From: Gracilimonas sediminicola
GTDB taxonomy: Bacteria; Bacteroidota; Rhodothermia; Balneolales; Balneolaceae
NCBI RefSeq assembly: GCF_024320785.1
Contig: NZ_JANDBC010000001.1
Location: forward strand, 1,184,001 to 1,248,000
DNA: 64,000 bases
Direction of reading: 5' to 3'
A program made the translations under genes and the position numbers. Positions 43,949 through 54,037 of this stretch are shown piece after piece. Each line of letters opens with the position of its first letter. The stretch's first letter is position 1. The notes under the pieces are model-generated. The model ran no database searches, was not told the origin of the DNA, and saw nothing but the letters and a program-made list of their open reading frames with translations.

Positions 43949-45244
43949 CTATTCAAAATCAGTAGTAAGCTTATATCGTGCGATGCGATTGTTGCCTTTG
44001 TCGGCTACATATACTACCTGGTTGAAGTAAGCTACTCCGCTCGGGGAATCAAATTCCTTTGGCCCTGAACCGAGCTCACCAAATGACACCAATACTTGTT
44101 TGGTTTGATTTTCAGCACCGGGAGGTGGAGGCACTCCTTCCTGACCATTCGACTGAAACTGATACAGTTTATGCTGGGCAGCATCTACCACAAATATGTA
44201 GCTGTCATCATCACCGCCGAATGCCACATCGGTTGGCTGCTGAAATTTATCCGGCTCATATAGAAAGCCATCGGCTTGGGTAGTATCCTGGGCAAGCAGC
44301 TGTGAATTTTGCTGAAATACAAGTCCGTCGGGAGTTTCAACAGCATTAATCCATAAAACTCTGAAGGAGATATCCCTGGTTTGATCGGCCTGGGTAATCA
44401 GGAAGCTCCGATCTTCTGTAAAAGTATCGCGTTGTGGAGGGGCCACAAAGGTAGCCACTGAACTTAAACCTATTCCACTTCTCAAGGATGGCGTAACAGG
44501 GTTCAGCGTCCGGATTTGGCGAATGTTTTCCATCTTTCCGGTCAGCTCACCATTTTCAGAAATTCTTCTGAATTCAAGCACGGTATTGTCAGGTGCTGCT
44601 ACCTGATTTGTTTCATTAAAAGGACCTCTTCGAGTGATGTATATGGAGTTATCAGCCATGGCTGAAACCCCGGTAACTTCAACGCGTTCGTAATTGATAT
44701 TTGAACCGCGGTTGAGGCGGGCATTTTGGGCCGCAGAGGTACTCAAACTGGCATCATCAAATGGGAAAATAAGAGTGTCCACAAAGGTGAGAGGTCCAGT
44801 CCCGTTCATGTTCTTAATTTTGTAAACCGCCGGCAGATTCCAGGTTATGTTGGGATCAACCGATTCAATTACAGTATCGATGCGGGCAGATACATAAATA
44901 TTTAGCAACCGATCTTGCGTAACGGCATTGGCTCCGTCCAGCTCAATGGTGATTCTTGGATTCAGGTCGGCCCGGTCCAGCAGGTGAACACCCTGCGCAT
45001 CCGTTACATATACAAAACGATCAAAGCCAACGAATACATCGGTTGGAGCATCAAATTCACCCCAGAAAGGAAGTACCGGAGCATACCCTTCTACGGTTTC
45101 CAATGTTGGATCAATGCTCCCCTCTTCGAAAATTTCATCTGTAGTGTCGTTATCCTTGGCTCCAAAAATGTTGTCACATCCATACAGAAAACCTGCTGTC
45201 AGGATTAATGAACCAATAAAAATTCTGTTTACTGCTTGTTTCAT
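43949..45244 (-). CDS. NHL/beta-propeller lipoprotein
   Basis: Lipoprotein of 431 residues. Signal peptide with C23 as lipidated Cys (FLYGC), then an acidic linker and beta-propeller-like repeats: FVGFDRFVYVTDAQGVHLLD, AFGGDDDSYIFVVDAAQHKLYQF and the NHL-type FDSPSGVAYFNQVVYVADKGNNRIARY at the end. It is the last gene of a tight four-gene operon; its ATG overlaps the stop of the PorV-like gene (ATGA). NHL propellers bind proteins or carbohydrates. It may work at the cell surface with the TonB receptor and PorV-like protein, but its role is unknown. Confidence 0.85.
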   Translation of the reverse strand: MKQAVNRIFIGSLILTAGFLYGCDNIFGAKDNDTTDEIFEEGSIDPTLETVEGYAPVLPFWGEFDAPTDVFVGFDRFVYVTDAQGVHLLDRADLNPRITIELDGANAVTQDRLLNIYVSARIDTVIESVDPNITWNLPAVYKIKNMNGTGPLTFVDTLIFPFDDASLSTSAAQNARLNRGSNINYERVEVTGVSAMADNSIYITRRGPFNETNQVAAPDNTVLEFRRISENGELTGKMENIRQIRTLNPVTPSLRSGIGLSSVATFVAPPQRDTFTEDRSFLITQADQTRDISFRVLWINAVETPDGLVFQQNSQLLAQDTTQADGFLYEPDKFQQPTDVAFGGDDDSYIFVVDAAQHKLYQFQSNGQEGVPPPPGAENQTKQVLVSFGELGSGPKEFDSPSGVAYFNQVVYVADKGNNRIARYKLTTDFE

Positions 45245-46245
45245 AGCGCTACACTTAAACCAATTCTGTGAATTCCACCTAAACGCTCAAACACGGTGTA
45301 TCCGTAATCTGCTTTTAATACTTTTTCCATAAATGGGACCTGAACGCCGGCCCCGAAGCTTGGCCAAACTCTTTCTTCAACACCGAATTCGTATCCGCTT
45401 CTCACAAAAAACTGGCCGATAAAACCATACTCAACACCCACATTTAACTGCTCAGAGTTGTCACTTGGATTAGTGATTTGAGCCGTTACCAGAAGCTCGT
45501 GATTTTCATTTTCGATGACATTATAAGCTGCCGCGATATTGAACCTTGTAGGCAGTGATAAATCGCTGGTTGGCTCTTGCTCCACCATACCATCGAGGGT
45601 TTCATATTCAGCTGTGCCTGAAGGAGCAGCTTCGAAACCAAAGTTATTCAGGCTCACCCCAAACCGAAGGCCGGTATCGCCCACATAGTATAGAAAACCA
45701 AAGTCGATGGCTCCTGTTTGATAGGTAATGTCAATATAATTTTCGGACAGGTATCTCAGAGTAATTCCATAACTAAAAAGATCCGTAATCTGATGCGAAC
45801 CGGTCAGCCCCGCGGAAATGTGATGGGTACTAAAGGTTCGGCCAGTTCCCAGGGGTTCAAATTCGGTAGTCTCATTAATTTCCCCGGAATTCAGGTATTG
45901 GATACTGCCACCAATGGCAAAACGTCCGAGTTTGTGAATATAGCTCAAATACTCAAGGTTGATATCGGCAACATATTGGGTGTGATTCAGCATCACATTG
46001 GAACTGCCGAGTACCGATGCATTGGCCGGATTCCAATACAGGCTTGATCCATCAATGGCATCGGCCATATTTGAATTACCCATTGCCGCACTTCTGGCAT
46101 CTATGGAAATCTTGGCAAACTGAAAGCCTTCCGTCCCTGCCCGGTCATCACCATAGCTGGTTTGGGCATAGGCACTTTGGCTGTAAAGCAACCCTCCGAT
46201 AAGAAACAACAAACAACTTTTTATCAATGCTTTAATGAATTTCAT
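45241..46245 (-). CDS. PorV/PorQ-family outer-membrane barrel protein
   Basis: Protein of 334 residues with signal peptide 1-27 (SAYAQ), the family signature GFQFAKISIDARSAAMGNSN and DGSSLYWNPANAS, and a transmembrane beta-barrel pattern ending RIGLSVAL. PorV shuttles type IX secretion cargo from the translocon to the attachment complex; PorQ has a related role. In this family many copies exist in one genome, often next to TonB receptors, so the exact role of this copy is open. It lies 2 bases after the TonB receptor and overlaps the NHL lipoprotein gene by 4 bases, so all three are made together. Confidence 0.9.
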   Translation of the reverse strand: MKFIKALIKSCLLFLIGGLLYSQSAYAQTSYGDDRAGTEGFQFAKISIDARSAAMGNSNMADAIDGSSLYWNPANASVLGSSNVMLNHTQYVADINLEYLSYIHKLGRFAIGGSIQYLNSGEINETTEFEPLGTGRTFSTHHISAGLTGSHQITDLFSYGITLRYLSENYIDITYQTGAIDFGFLYYVGDTGLRFGVSLNNFGFEAAPSGTAEYETLDGMVEQEPTSDLSLPTRFNIAAAYNVIENENHELLVTAQITNPSDNSEQLNVGVEYGFIGQFFVRSGYEFGVEERVWPSFGAGVQVPFMEKVLKADYGYTVFERLGGIHRIGLSVAL

Positions 46246-46247
46246 AA

Positions 46248-49202
46248 TTAAAAGTTTATAGATACTCCAAATACGATGTGTCTCTGTTCCAGATAATTCG
46301 CCGGATTTTCATAAGCCGGCAGGTTATTGTCGGTAGGATCCAGATAACGCGGGTCTCTTACACTATTAGGTACATCGTAACTTCTGTTATCTCTCAGAGC
46401 AATTAAAGAAGACTGATCGGAAGGGTAATTCTTGTATCCTTTGCCGGTTACCGGGTTAATAATTACTGAGCTTTGATTATTTAAAATGTTTGTGATTTCG
46501 AGGAAAGCAGCGATCCGGGTGTCGTTCACCTCAAACCACTTTCTAATGTTGAAATCCATGTAAAACCAGGCCGGACCTACTTCACTGTATCGTTGAGCAG
46601 GGTCGTCCAATCGCTCGTATATAGGACGCCAGTCTCGAACACCGGTTACCGGGTTTCTTTCAAAGCCTACAAATTCATAGGGTGTATAACGCTGACCACT
46701 TCTCCACACGGCAGACAAAAACATCTGAAACTGATTCAGTGGATTTAAATCAAACAGGGGTTCATCCCGGTCGTAAGTAAAACGGATATTTCCTTTTATA
46801 TCGAACGGGCGATCCCAGGCCAGCGGGGTCTCAATATTATTACCCACATTCTGTCGGGCATTGATTGCGTTCAGGTTATCATCGTTGGTTGAGCTCAAAC
46901 CTTCGGCACGGGAATAGGTGAATGAAACCTGCCCCTGCAGCAAGTCCTTATACCGTTTGATGTAACTTACTTCAACCCCACGGGAACGAGCATAGTCACC
47001 GTTAATTCGGAATGCCTTGGTAGTCGGTCGGCCATCAATATCCGGTACGGTGATTAACTCAGAAGTCACAAAATCATATTTATCTCTCCAAAAGGCCGAT
47101 ACATTTAAGGCATCATTTGCTGTAATCTGATTCCGAAGACCGATTTCATACGAGATATCAATTTCACGGTCTAAGTTCGGGTTTCCAAGGTTGGGAAGAT
47201 CTGACTGATCCTGGTAAAAGGGATCGAGGCCGGCGTACACAAACCTTGGGTGAGGGATACGTGCCGAATGACCATAATTGAAGAACAACACCTGGTTTTC
47301 TCTCACCGGGAAAGAAACGTTTACCTTTGGCAGGAAAATGAACTTATACCGATTGCCGAAAATCTCTGTGGTCTCATCAAGATAGTCCTGTGCAATAAAT
47401 TCGGGGATGGTGGAATAGGTGTTTGGATCCAACGCTTCCTTCACCCTTTCATCTACATATGAGCCGGGAGACCAATATTCAAAACGCCCGCCGATGTTTG
47501 CAATCAGTCCGTTGTAACGGATTTTATCGGTTATAAAAAAGGCACCTCTCGTCGGCTTAACCCTCCAGGCATCAAAGCTTTCACCTACACGGAATGTTTC
47601 TGAAACCGTGTTTTCATCAATCCGGATAGGGGCACCAATCCATGGGCGTGTGATGTCAATCCACTGGTAGTCATTGAATTTCATTTCAAAGCCAAACACC
47701 AGCTGATTATTACGCTCATTGAAATACTTGGTGAGGCTTGACTTCAGCGTCAGTTCTTCTGCAAAGTGATCGTGCCACAGTGTTGCGATACCACCGTTAT
47801 TGATATAACCCGGACCGGCAAGCACATAGGTGAAGTCGTCTGTTCCCTGAAACTCTTCTCCCGGGTAGGTGTTGATACTGCCCGGATCAAATTCCCCATC
47901 CACATTTTCAGGTCTCCAGTTTCTACCATTGGCATCTGCCCTTAAGCGGGTAAACAACCGACTTGCCTGCACTTCGTAAAAAGCGGTTTGAGAAATGGTA
48001 TGTGTCCACTTCAGGTAGGAAAGGTTGCTGTCGTGAGTGTAGGTGTTTGCGTTGTCGAGAAAGCCGTTTGAGAAAGCAAACTGGAAGCCGGGCTGAATCT
48101 GGGTATCAGCGCCGGTAATCTGAAGCATCCGCGTATTCTGGTTGATGGTCAACGATCGCTGGTAAGCGCCCTGCAAGCGCATCCCCGGCTTGATGTTGTA
48201 GGTCAGTTTCATCATCCCGTTCCACCGGTTGCCTTGTCTGGGCGACCAAAAATCATTGTCAACAATGGATGAACGGATCTGGTCTGCGGATAATTTGGTA
48301 TAACCATCGGCTGTGGCGAACTGCCCGGTGGCGAAGAAATACACATCACCCGGGATATTGAGGCCTGCCAGCGGTAATAATTTTTGTGTGATAGGTTCCG
48401 GCCCGCCGATGCTTAATTCATAAACGTCTTCAAAAAAGTTAGACTCGTGAGACATTACATTGGAACCGAAATTATCCCGTTTGTGAGAAAAGCTGCCTTC
48501 GTAGCGGTCGCCGCCATCACGGGTTTGAACCGATACCACACCCGAAGTTACGTCACCATATTCAGCACCTACCCCACCGGTTATCACTTCCACATTACTA
48601 AATGAGTTGGAACCCAAGTCTAATCCAAATCCGGTTCCTGCCAGCGGATCTTGAGCAGAAACACCATCAACTACATAGCCGGTTTCGTAAGCCCGCCCGC
48701 CTTTGATGTATAGTCCGGTTGGATCCTTAACCACTCCGGATTGCAGGGCAACCGCATCCTCTACTTTCTGGATGGGAGCGGCTTCAATATCCGATCGGGA
48801 AATGGTGGATGAAGTAGAGGATTTTTCCACATCAAAAATAGGAGCTTCACCTACAACAATTACTTCTTCTTCGGCACTTAAAACTTGCTCACGCAGTGCA
48901 TAGTTTAATTCTGTGGTTTCGCCAGCCTCAACCTGAATACCGGTAAGCAAAACGGTCTCAAAACCCACATAGGTGATTTCGATGTTATATTGACCGGGAC
49001 GGATATTTCGTATCACGTATTCACCGTCAAGGTTGGTAGCCGAACCAAAAGAAGTACCAACAATTCGGACATTTACCCCAATAAGCAGTTCTTCAGTTTC
49101 ATCAGCCGTTATGGTTCCGGAAATAGATCCTGTGTTTTGAGCCCACACCGAAGCCGTTCCCAAAAGCGTAAACAGTAATAAAATCAGATTAAATCTTTTC
49201 AT
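46248..49202 (-). CDS. TonB-dependent receptor of the PorV-linked operon
   Basis: Outer-membrane receptor of 984 residues. Signal peptide 1-21 (SVWAQ), carboxypeptidase regulatory-like domain (GSISGTITADETEELLIGVN), plug domain (GLYIKGGRAYETGYVVDGVS, EYGDVTSGVVSVQTRDGGD) and a barrel ending in IVFGVSINF. The frame is open to 49277, but ATG 49202 directly precedes the signal peptide and has GAGG upstream. There is no SusD partner; instead it sits between a lipoprotein gene (7 bases before) and a PorV-like gene (2 bases after). This is a conserved-looking arrangement in the phylum rather than a SusCD system. Substrate unknown. Confidence 0.94.
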   Translation of the reverse strand: MKRFNLILLLFTLLGTASVWAQNTGSISGTITADETEELLIGVNVRIVGTSFGSATNLDGEYVIRNIRPGQYNIEITYVGFETVLLTGIQVEAGETTELNYALREQVLSAEEEVIVVGEAPIFDVEKSSTSSTISRSDIEAAPIQKVEDAVALQSGVVKDPTGLYIKGGRAYETGYVVDGVSAQDPLAGTGFGLDLGSNSFSNVEVITGGVGAEYGDVTSGVVSVQTRDGGDRYEGSFSHKRDNFGSNVMSHESNFFEDVYELSIGGPEPITQKLLPLAGLNIPGDVYFFATGQFATADGYTKLSADQIRSSIVDNDFWSPRQGNRWNGMMKLTYNIKPGMRLQGAYQRSLTINQNTRMLQITGADTQIQPGFQFAFSNGFLDNANTYTHDSNLSYLKWTHTISQTAFYEVQASRLFTRLRADANGRNWRPENVDGEFDPGSINTYPGEEFQGTDDFTYVLAGPGYINNGGIATLWHDHFAEELTLKSSLTKYFNERNNQLVFGFEMKFNDYQWIDITRPWIGAPIRIDENTVSETFRVGESFDAWRVKPTRGAFFITDKIRYNGLIANIGGRFEYWSPGSYVDERVKEALDPNTYSTIPEFIAQDYLDETTEIFGNRYKFIFLPKVNVSFPVRENQVLFFNYGHSARIPHPRFVYAGLDPFYQDQSDLPNLGNPNLDREIDISYEIGLRNQITANDALNVSAFWRDKYDFVTSELITVPDIDGRPTTKAFRINGDYARSRGVEVSYIKRYKDLLQGQVSFTYSRAEGLSSTNDDNLNAINARQNVGNNIETPLAWDRPFDIKGNIRFTYDRDEPLFDLNPLNQFQMFLSAVWRSGQRYTPYEFVGFERNPVTGVRDWRPIYERLDDPAQRYSEVGPAWFYMDFNIRKWFEVNDTRIAAFLEITNILNNQSSVIINPVTGKGYKNYPSDQSSLIALRDNRSYDVPNSVRDPRYLDPTDNNLPAYENPANYLEQRHIVFGVSINF

Positions 49203-49209
49203 AATAACC

Positions 49210-50733
49210 TCAGTTGCTGAAACCCAGTCTTTGGATACAGATATATTCAATAAAATCGGCCAAATTATTGTTGCCATTTAACAACGTTAGATCCATACCA
49301 AAATAGATTACGTTGCCCTCAGGATTTTCAATACCTACCCCTTCGAACTCAGTATAATCCTCAATTCTTCCGGTCAACGTTGTTGTTTGAAAATCAGTCT
49401 GGTATAGCAGGGTAGCTCCGGGTATTGGTTTTAGTGGAAAGATACTCGTTTGAGTTCTTTCCGTAAGAAGTGACGGCCCACCGGTCAGGCTGGGAACCTC
49501 TGTATTGTTATTGATGATAAAATTTGTACTTCTTGAACTGGCAGAACTATAATCTCCGATGGAATCTACGGGTATGAAATTAAATACATCATCATCCTGT
49601 CCAATCTCTTTCATTGGGATAGTCACAAACATGTTTCCACCCTGCTCGAAAAACTCTGTTGTAATTTCTAACGCGTGTACAATATTTCTATCTATATCAT
49701 TAGATACCCAATATATATGATCCCATTTGGCCAGTGTTTTTCTAAGCGTAGGATCCACTACTGTAGGAAATTGTTCGGATAACTCAATAGTACCTAAAGA
49801 TGGAGTTCCTGTGTTTATCAACCATTGATCCGGATCAATCCCAAAGCTATTCAAGTATGAAAGGTGTTCAGCTTGTTTTTCCAAGTAATCACCGGAGCCA
49901 ATGTCATTCAGGAAAAGAACTTTAGATCGCTGAGGTTTTACATACCAGCTTACACTGTCTAACTCACTTACAGCACCCGCCGCATCAATAGATCGAACAT
50001 AAGCTGTATTATTTGAGCCGACCTCAACTCCCGTTATTTGAATTGGGTCCCCTGATTCATCGACAGCCCGGCTGTATGACCGGCCAAGAAATACGTCTGC
50101 TGTTTTTGCCCCTTCCGTACTATTATCAACTTCCAATGAAATAAAAATGCGCCCTTCATTATCAGGTGACACCGGAATTTCAGTCCACCCATTAATGGTA
50201 TCGTTTATCGCGATTTCAGTGCTGCGTATATTTAAGAGTCCGTCCGGGTCATTAAATCTCCACCCAAAACTACTGATGGAGAAGAGTGTATCCGGAGGAG
50301 TTTCCGTTTCTGAAAAAGCCACTGTTGGATTCGAATTCACAATAGGATATACCAATCGTGCTCCTACTGGATCTTTTGCACCTTCATTATCAACTGCTCT
50401 AACTTTAAAAAGCACGTCATCTACACTTTGCCCCTCTGTAATGGGCAGTATAAATGTACTATCAGAACGCTCAGTAAAAGTCCAGGCTCCTTCACTTGTA
50501 TCGTTAATTGCATACTCATAGCCCACAACATACCCATCCGGGTCATTACCCCACCAGGAAATGTTAATCTGGCTGGATAACCTGAAGTCATCTCCCCTGT
50601 TTATCCTCTCAACCGTCAGGTTTGTTGAAGGGGGTTGATTTTCCGAAGCGGTGCCTGATAAACCGGCATCACACCCTGAAATAAGGATGGCCAAAGACAG
50701 CACTGCTAAAATTAGTATGGAAGACTTGTACAT
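49210..50733 (-). CDS. Lipoprotein with fibronectin/Ig-like repeats, unknown function
   Basis: Lipoprotein of 507 residues; lipobox LISGC with C21. Residues 30-280 contain two or three beta-sandwich units with the WWGNDPDGYVVGYEYAIND pattern (Ig/fibronectin-type, similar to those in surface proteins). Residues 280-505 form a separate domain starting KVLFLNDIGSGDYLEKQAEHL, ending near VIYFGMDLTLLNGNNNLADFI, which resembles the ThuA/GATase-like domains that read a dated or numbered object; this is a weak resemblance. First gene of the tight operon with the TonB receptor, PorV-like protein and NHL lipoprotein. A terminator lies just before it. Confidence 0.8.
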   Translation of the reverse strand: MYKSSILILAVLSLAILISGCDAGLSGTASENQPPSTNLTVERINRGDDFRLSSQINISWWGNDPDGYVVGYEYAINDTSEGAWTFTERSDSTFILPITEGQSVDDVLFKVRAVDNEGAKDPVGARLVYPIVNSNPTVAFSETETPPDTLFSISSFGWRFNDPDGLLNIRSTEIAINDTINGWTEIPVSPDNEGRIFISLEVDNSTEGAKTADVFLGRSYSRAVDESGDPIQITGVEVGSNNTAYVRSIDAAGAVSELDSVSWYVKPQRSKVLFLNDIGSGDYLEKQAEHLSYLNSFGIDPDQWLINTGTPSLGTIELSEQFPTVVDPTLRKTLAKWDHIYWVSNDIDRNIVHALEITTEFFEQGGNMFVTIPMKEIGQDDDVFNFIPVDSIGDYSSASSRSTNFIINNNTEVPSLTGGPSLLTERTQTSIFPLKPIPGATLLYQTDFQTTTLTGRIEDYTEFEGVGIENPEGNVIYFGMDLTLLNGNNNLADFIEYICIQRLGFSN

Positions 50734-50751
50734 CTGAACTATTTGGTTTAA

Positions 50752-50786
50752 AAAAATAGGAATGAGGAATATTCCATCCTCATTCC
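50752..50786 (-). terminator. Terminator inside the surface gene block
   Basis: Perfect 10-bp stem GGAATGAGGA/TCCTCATTCC (50759-50768, 50777-50786), followed on the minus strand by TATTTTTTTAA. It ends the transcript of the two large secreted proteins before the lipoprotein-TonB-PorV-NHL operon. Confidence 0.9.
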
Positions 50787-50803
50787 AGGGAAATCCTAAT
50801 TTG

Positions 50804-53800
50804 TTACTTAATCAGCATCATTTTCTTAATGCTTTCGAAAGAACCGGCTTCGATGCGGTAGATATACATACCACTTGCCAGTCTGGAAGCATCAAATGCT
50901 GCAGTGTGGGTGCCTGCTGTCATCCGCTCGTTCACCAATGTAGCAACCTTTCTACCCAGCATATCATACACTGTCAGACTTACGTTTGCTGCTCTTGGAA
51001 GGTCAAACGTAATATTAGTAGTTGGGTTGAATGGATTCGGATAGTTTTGCTTAAGGTCAAAGCTCTTAGGCAACCCTGTCTCAACTTCTCCTGAAGTTTC
51101 CATTGCGCGCTCTAATGTCAGGCTGTAGTACAATGTAGAGAAAGTATTTGTCGCTGCATCATAATCTTCAGCTGCAGCTACAGTATCAACTCCGTCGCTT
51201 ACACGAACAGTCCACACAAAGTCTGCGCTTTCGCCTACTTCAAGACCTGCAGAAGCTAATAAGCCGTCTACCGTTGCATAATCAAGGGTAACAGCAGAAG
51301 CTGTTGAATCATCATTTGATGGAACAGAAGTTACAACACTAGCTGTATCAGCTGAGTATAGTACCCACTCATAAGTGATATCGTTGCCGTCAAAGTCTGA
51401 TGTAGCTTCCCACTCAACGGTAATATCACCGGTTACTTCAACAGTAGCTTCGTCAGCCGGGGTTTCCAGATCAAAACCAGTATCCGGCAGAGTCCAGTCA
51501 TCAGCCACAACATCATCAAGCGTTCTTAGAATCATTTTCGGGTTACCGAAAGAATAGTAAAGAACACCTGACAGAGACTCCATGTCTGCACCAACTTTAA
51601 CATGGTCGTTTAAGTCAGAGCCATAATTGATAGTAAATGCATCGTCAACACGCAGACCTTCTCCGGCCTCAAGTGTATCAGCCGCACCACCACCCTGGGT
51701 GGAACCAAATTCCCACTCACCGAAGTCACTGGAACCGTCTGCCTGGTTGGTTGTTACTTTTACATCGTTAAAGGTCAGGAAAACACCTTCGTACTCTTCA
51801 TAAGCAGTAGCAGATCCTGTGATGTCCTGAGTATTCAGCTCAACCGCTAAATTAGCCACAGAGTTACCTGAAGATTCAACCGTGAAGGCATCAAGTGTCG
51901 CAAAGGTAACACCAAACTCCTCAGAGATGGTTAGCTCTGTAACATTGATTTCATCACCAATATTCAGGCTTTCGGTTTCGCTGTCTTCTTCAACATAAAT
52001 ACCAGACCATGCGGCGGCAGCATCCTGAATGGTAATAAAACCACTTTCACCTGCACTGGACACTACTGTAGCCGTAATATTTACAGGAATAGTACCTGCT
52101 CCAAGCAGAGGACTTGATCCTGGCTGCCCATCTCCTGTTTCCTGTAATATTGAAATCTCTGAAATAGGATTGTCAGCAACGAAGAAACTGAAACCTCCGG
52201 AAAATGGAGCTCTACCAGTCAGGCCGTTGTCATCAGACGCTTCGATGTAAAATGACACTGGTGTAAAGTTATCAAATGTTGGGAGTGTAGCAGAAAACTC
52301 ATTCCCGGTAGTATTTGACATAGTCAGTGTGTCAGTTGTATCCGGCGAAGTGTAAATTAAACTTACGCTTGTCAAAGAAGCACCGTCAACAGCTTCTGCA
52401 CTTGCAGTAACAACCACCGCATCACTAGAAGTTACTGAGGAGTCTGAAAGTGAAACATTAGAAATTACAGGAGGAAGACCGTTTACAACAAGGTCATTTG
52501 GCCATTCAAAACCATCCACACCGTCTACATTTCTTTCACCATTTAACCATACAACACCATCTTCAAATGGGTTAATGCTGAAAGCGCCGTTTCCGCTTGG
52601 TACCAAAGCATCGGGATCGTCTCCCACATAGTTAATGAAACCACTGATGTCCACATTGGCTCCTGAAGCAGGTGCTTCAAATGGTCCGTCCTGGTTAGGG
52701 TCTATTCTACGAGCGTTATAGGATGGCAGATATCCTTCAGCGCCAATAGCATGGTCGTTTCTGTATCTCAGAGATGTATCGTATACATAAATTCTGGATC
52801 CGTCTTTGTTTACAGCCCAGTCAACACGATTTCCCTGTGCTACGTTACTTACGGTAGCAGAATTAATTTTAACATACGCTCCGTTATATACATTATAGTT
52901 ACTAAAGCGCATGGTAAGCTCACCATCTTCAAAACTGTTTATATCAGTCAGATCAACTTCCCATGGGTCAAGTAGACTTGCATATTCAGGGAATTCCTGG
53001 TTTACGTTACCCAGTCGGTTTACAGACTCGACAGCAACCTGAGATGTACCACCAAAGAAACCTAACTCGGCTTCCAGAGTAACAACATCTCCTCTGGTAA
53101 ATCCATCAAGAAGAGTGTAATCAGACTCAACCAGCTGAATAGACATTCCCTGACGGCCCATAGTCACTGCATTGGTATCCGTTACAAAAACATGGATACG
53201 TGATATCTCATCAATGGTACCATCATCATTGGTATCATCAGGATTTGACAACCCTGAACTCTTTGGATACGAGGTAATTACCACTGTTAATGTAACCGTA
53301 CTGTCTGCAAGTGGGTGATCTTCTATAGCCGCCTCTGAAAACTCAGAAACGCCCTGGTAAGTATTCAGGTCGCGAACGGTAATTGGCGCATTATAGTCTC
53401 TGTGTGCACCTAGTCCGCCAAAATCATTTTGAGGATAAACTATCCATTCTGAAGAAGCGTCATCAGTTCCAAAAGAACCCAGAGCAGTAGTATTTCCGGT
53501 TGAAACATTAGGCTTTCGAACTAAAGTATGATCTTTAGTAGCTTCAACAGAATCTCCAACTGCCCAATTAGCATCAGAGTTTGGATCTCCAAATACATCT
53601 AAAAAAGTAGTATCCGTTCCTGATATATGAATAAGTGCCCGCGCATCATTTCCATTGTGATGGGTCATACTTGGCCAACTTAATGTTTCATCAGCAAAGT
53701 CTGTGTTATAAAGTGATGAGCTTACCTGGTCGGTAGTGATTACATAGGTTCCATAACCCGAAATTGAAGCTCCGGTTGGGAAAGTATGGTAAAACTCCCA

Positions 53801-54016
53801 TCCGTCTCCGTTTGAAGACTGTGCAACCTGGTAGTCGTCAAGATTTACTGGGGTACTGTTTGGGTTATAAATCTCCCAGGCTTTGTTGTTACTCGAACCT
53901 TCAATGTATTCCGAGAAAAACAAGTTGCTCTGTGCATGAACTGCACCATAACTGAAGAGAAAAGTAAGCACAAACAAGGCGGCTCCTTTCACTCCTTTTT
54001 TTGTAGCATTAATCAT
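50804..54016 (-). CDS. Large secreted protein with lamin-tail domain and C-terminal sorting domain
   Basis: Exported protein of 1070 residues. Signal peptide 1-29 (AVHAQ); a lamin-tail domain (about 30-185, LFFSEYIEGSSNNKAWEIYNPN); an OB-like stretch (about 210-330, TVVITSYPKSSG, SRIHVFVTD); beta-sandwich regions, among them a second OB-like one (600-800) and a SusE/Ig-like one (850-960); and a C-terminal sorting domain (about 985-1070) starting QNYPNPFNPTTNI and ending in KKMMLIK, as in type IX secretion (type A) cargo. It is likely exported across the outer membrane and anchored on the surface or released. Upstream partner gene ends 21 bases before. No catalytic motif was seen. Confidence 0.88.
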   Translation of the reverse strand: MINATKKGVKGAALFVLTFLFSYGAVHAQSNLFFSEYIEGSSNNKAWEIYNPNSTPVNLDDYQVAQSSNGDGWEFYHTFPTGASISGYGTYVITTDQVSSSLYNTDFADETLSWPSMTHHNGNDARALIHISGTDTTFLDVFGDPNSDANWAVGDSVEATKDHTLVRKPNVSTGNTTALGSFGTDDASSEWIVYPQNDFGGLGAHRDYNAPITVRDLNTYQGVSEFSEAAIEDHPLADSTVTLTVVITSYPKSSGLSNPDDTNDDGTIDEISRIHVFVTDTNAVTMGRQGMSIQLVESDYTLLDGFTRGDVVTLEAELGFFGGTSQVAVESVNRLGNVNQEFPEYASLLDPWEVDLTDINSFEDGELTMRFSNYNVYNGAYVKINSATVSNVAQGNRVDWAVNKDGSRIYVYDTSLRYRNDHAIGAEGYLPSYNARRIDPNQDGPFEAPASGANVDISGFINYVGDDPDALVPSGNGAFSINPFEDGVVWLNGERNVDGVDGFEWPNDLVVNGLPPVISNVSLSDSSVTSSDAVVVTASAEAVDGASLTSVSLIYTSPDTTDTLTMSNTTGNEFSATLPTFDNFTPVSFYIEASDDNGLTGRAPFSGGFSFFVADNPISEISILQETGDGQPGSSPLLGAGTIPVNITATVVSSAGESGFITIQDAAAAWSGIYVEEDSETESLNIGDEINVTELTISEEFGVTFATLDAFTVESSGNSVANLAVELNTQDITGSATAYEEYEGVFLTFNDVKVTTNQADGSSDFGEWEFGSTQGGGAADTLEAGEGLRVDDAFTINYGSDLNDHVKVGADMESLSGVLYYSFGNPKMILRTLDDVVADDWTLPDTGFDLETPADEATVEVTGDITVEWEATSDFDGNDITYEWVLYSADTASVVTSVPSNDDSTASAVTLDYATVDGLLASAGLEVGESADFVWTVRVSDGVDTVAAAEDYDAATNTFSTLYYSLTLERAMETSGEVETGLPKSFDLKQNYPNPFNPTTNITFDLPRAANVSLTVYDMLGRKVATLVNERMTAGTHTAAFDASRLASGMYIYRIEAGSFESIKKMMLIK

Positions 54017-54037
54017 AGTTGATCCTCTGTCTTTTGA

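Noticed and set aside
41138-49202. SusC/SusD glycan-uptake locus
   Set aside because: No SusD-family protein or glycoside hydrolase is present next to either TonB receptor.
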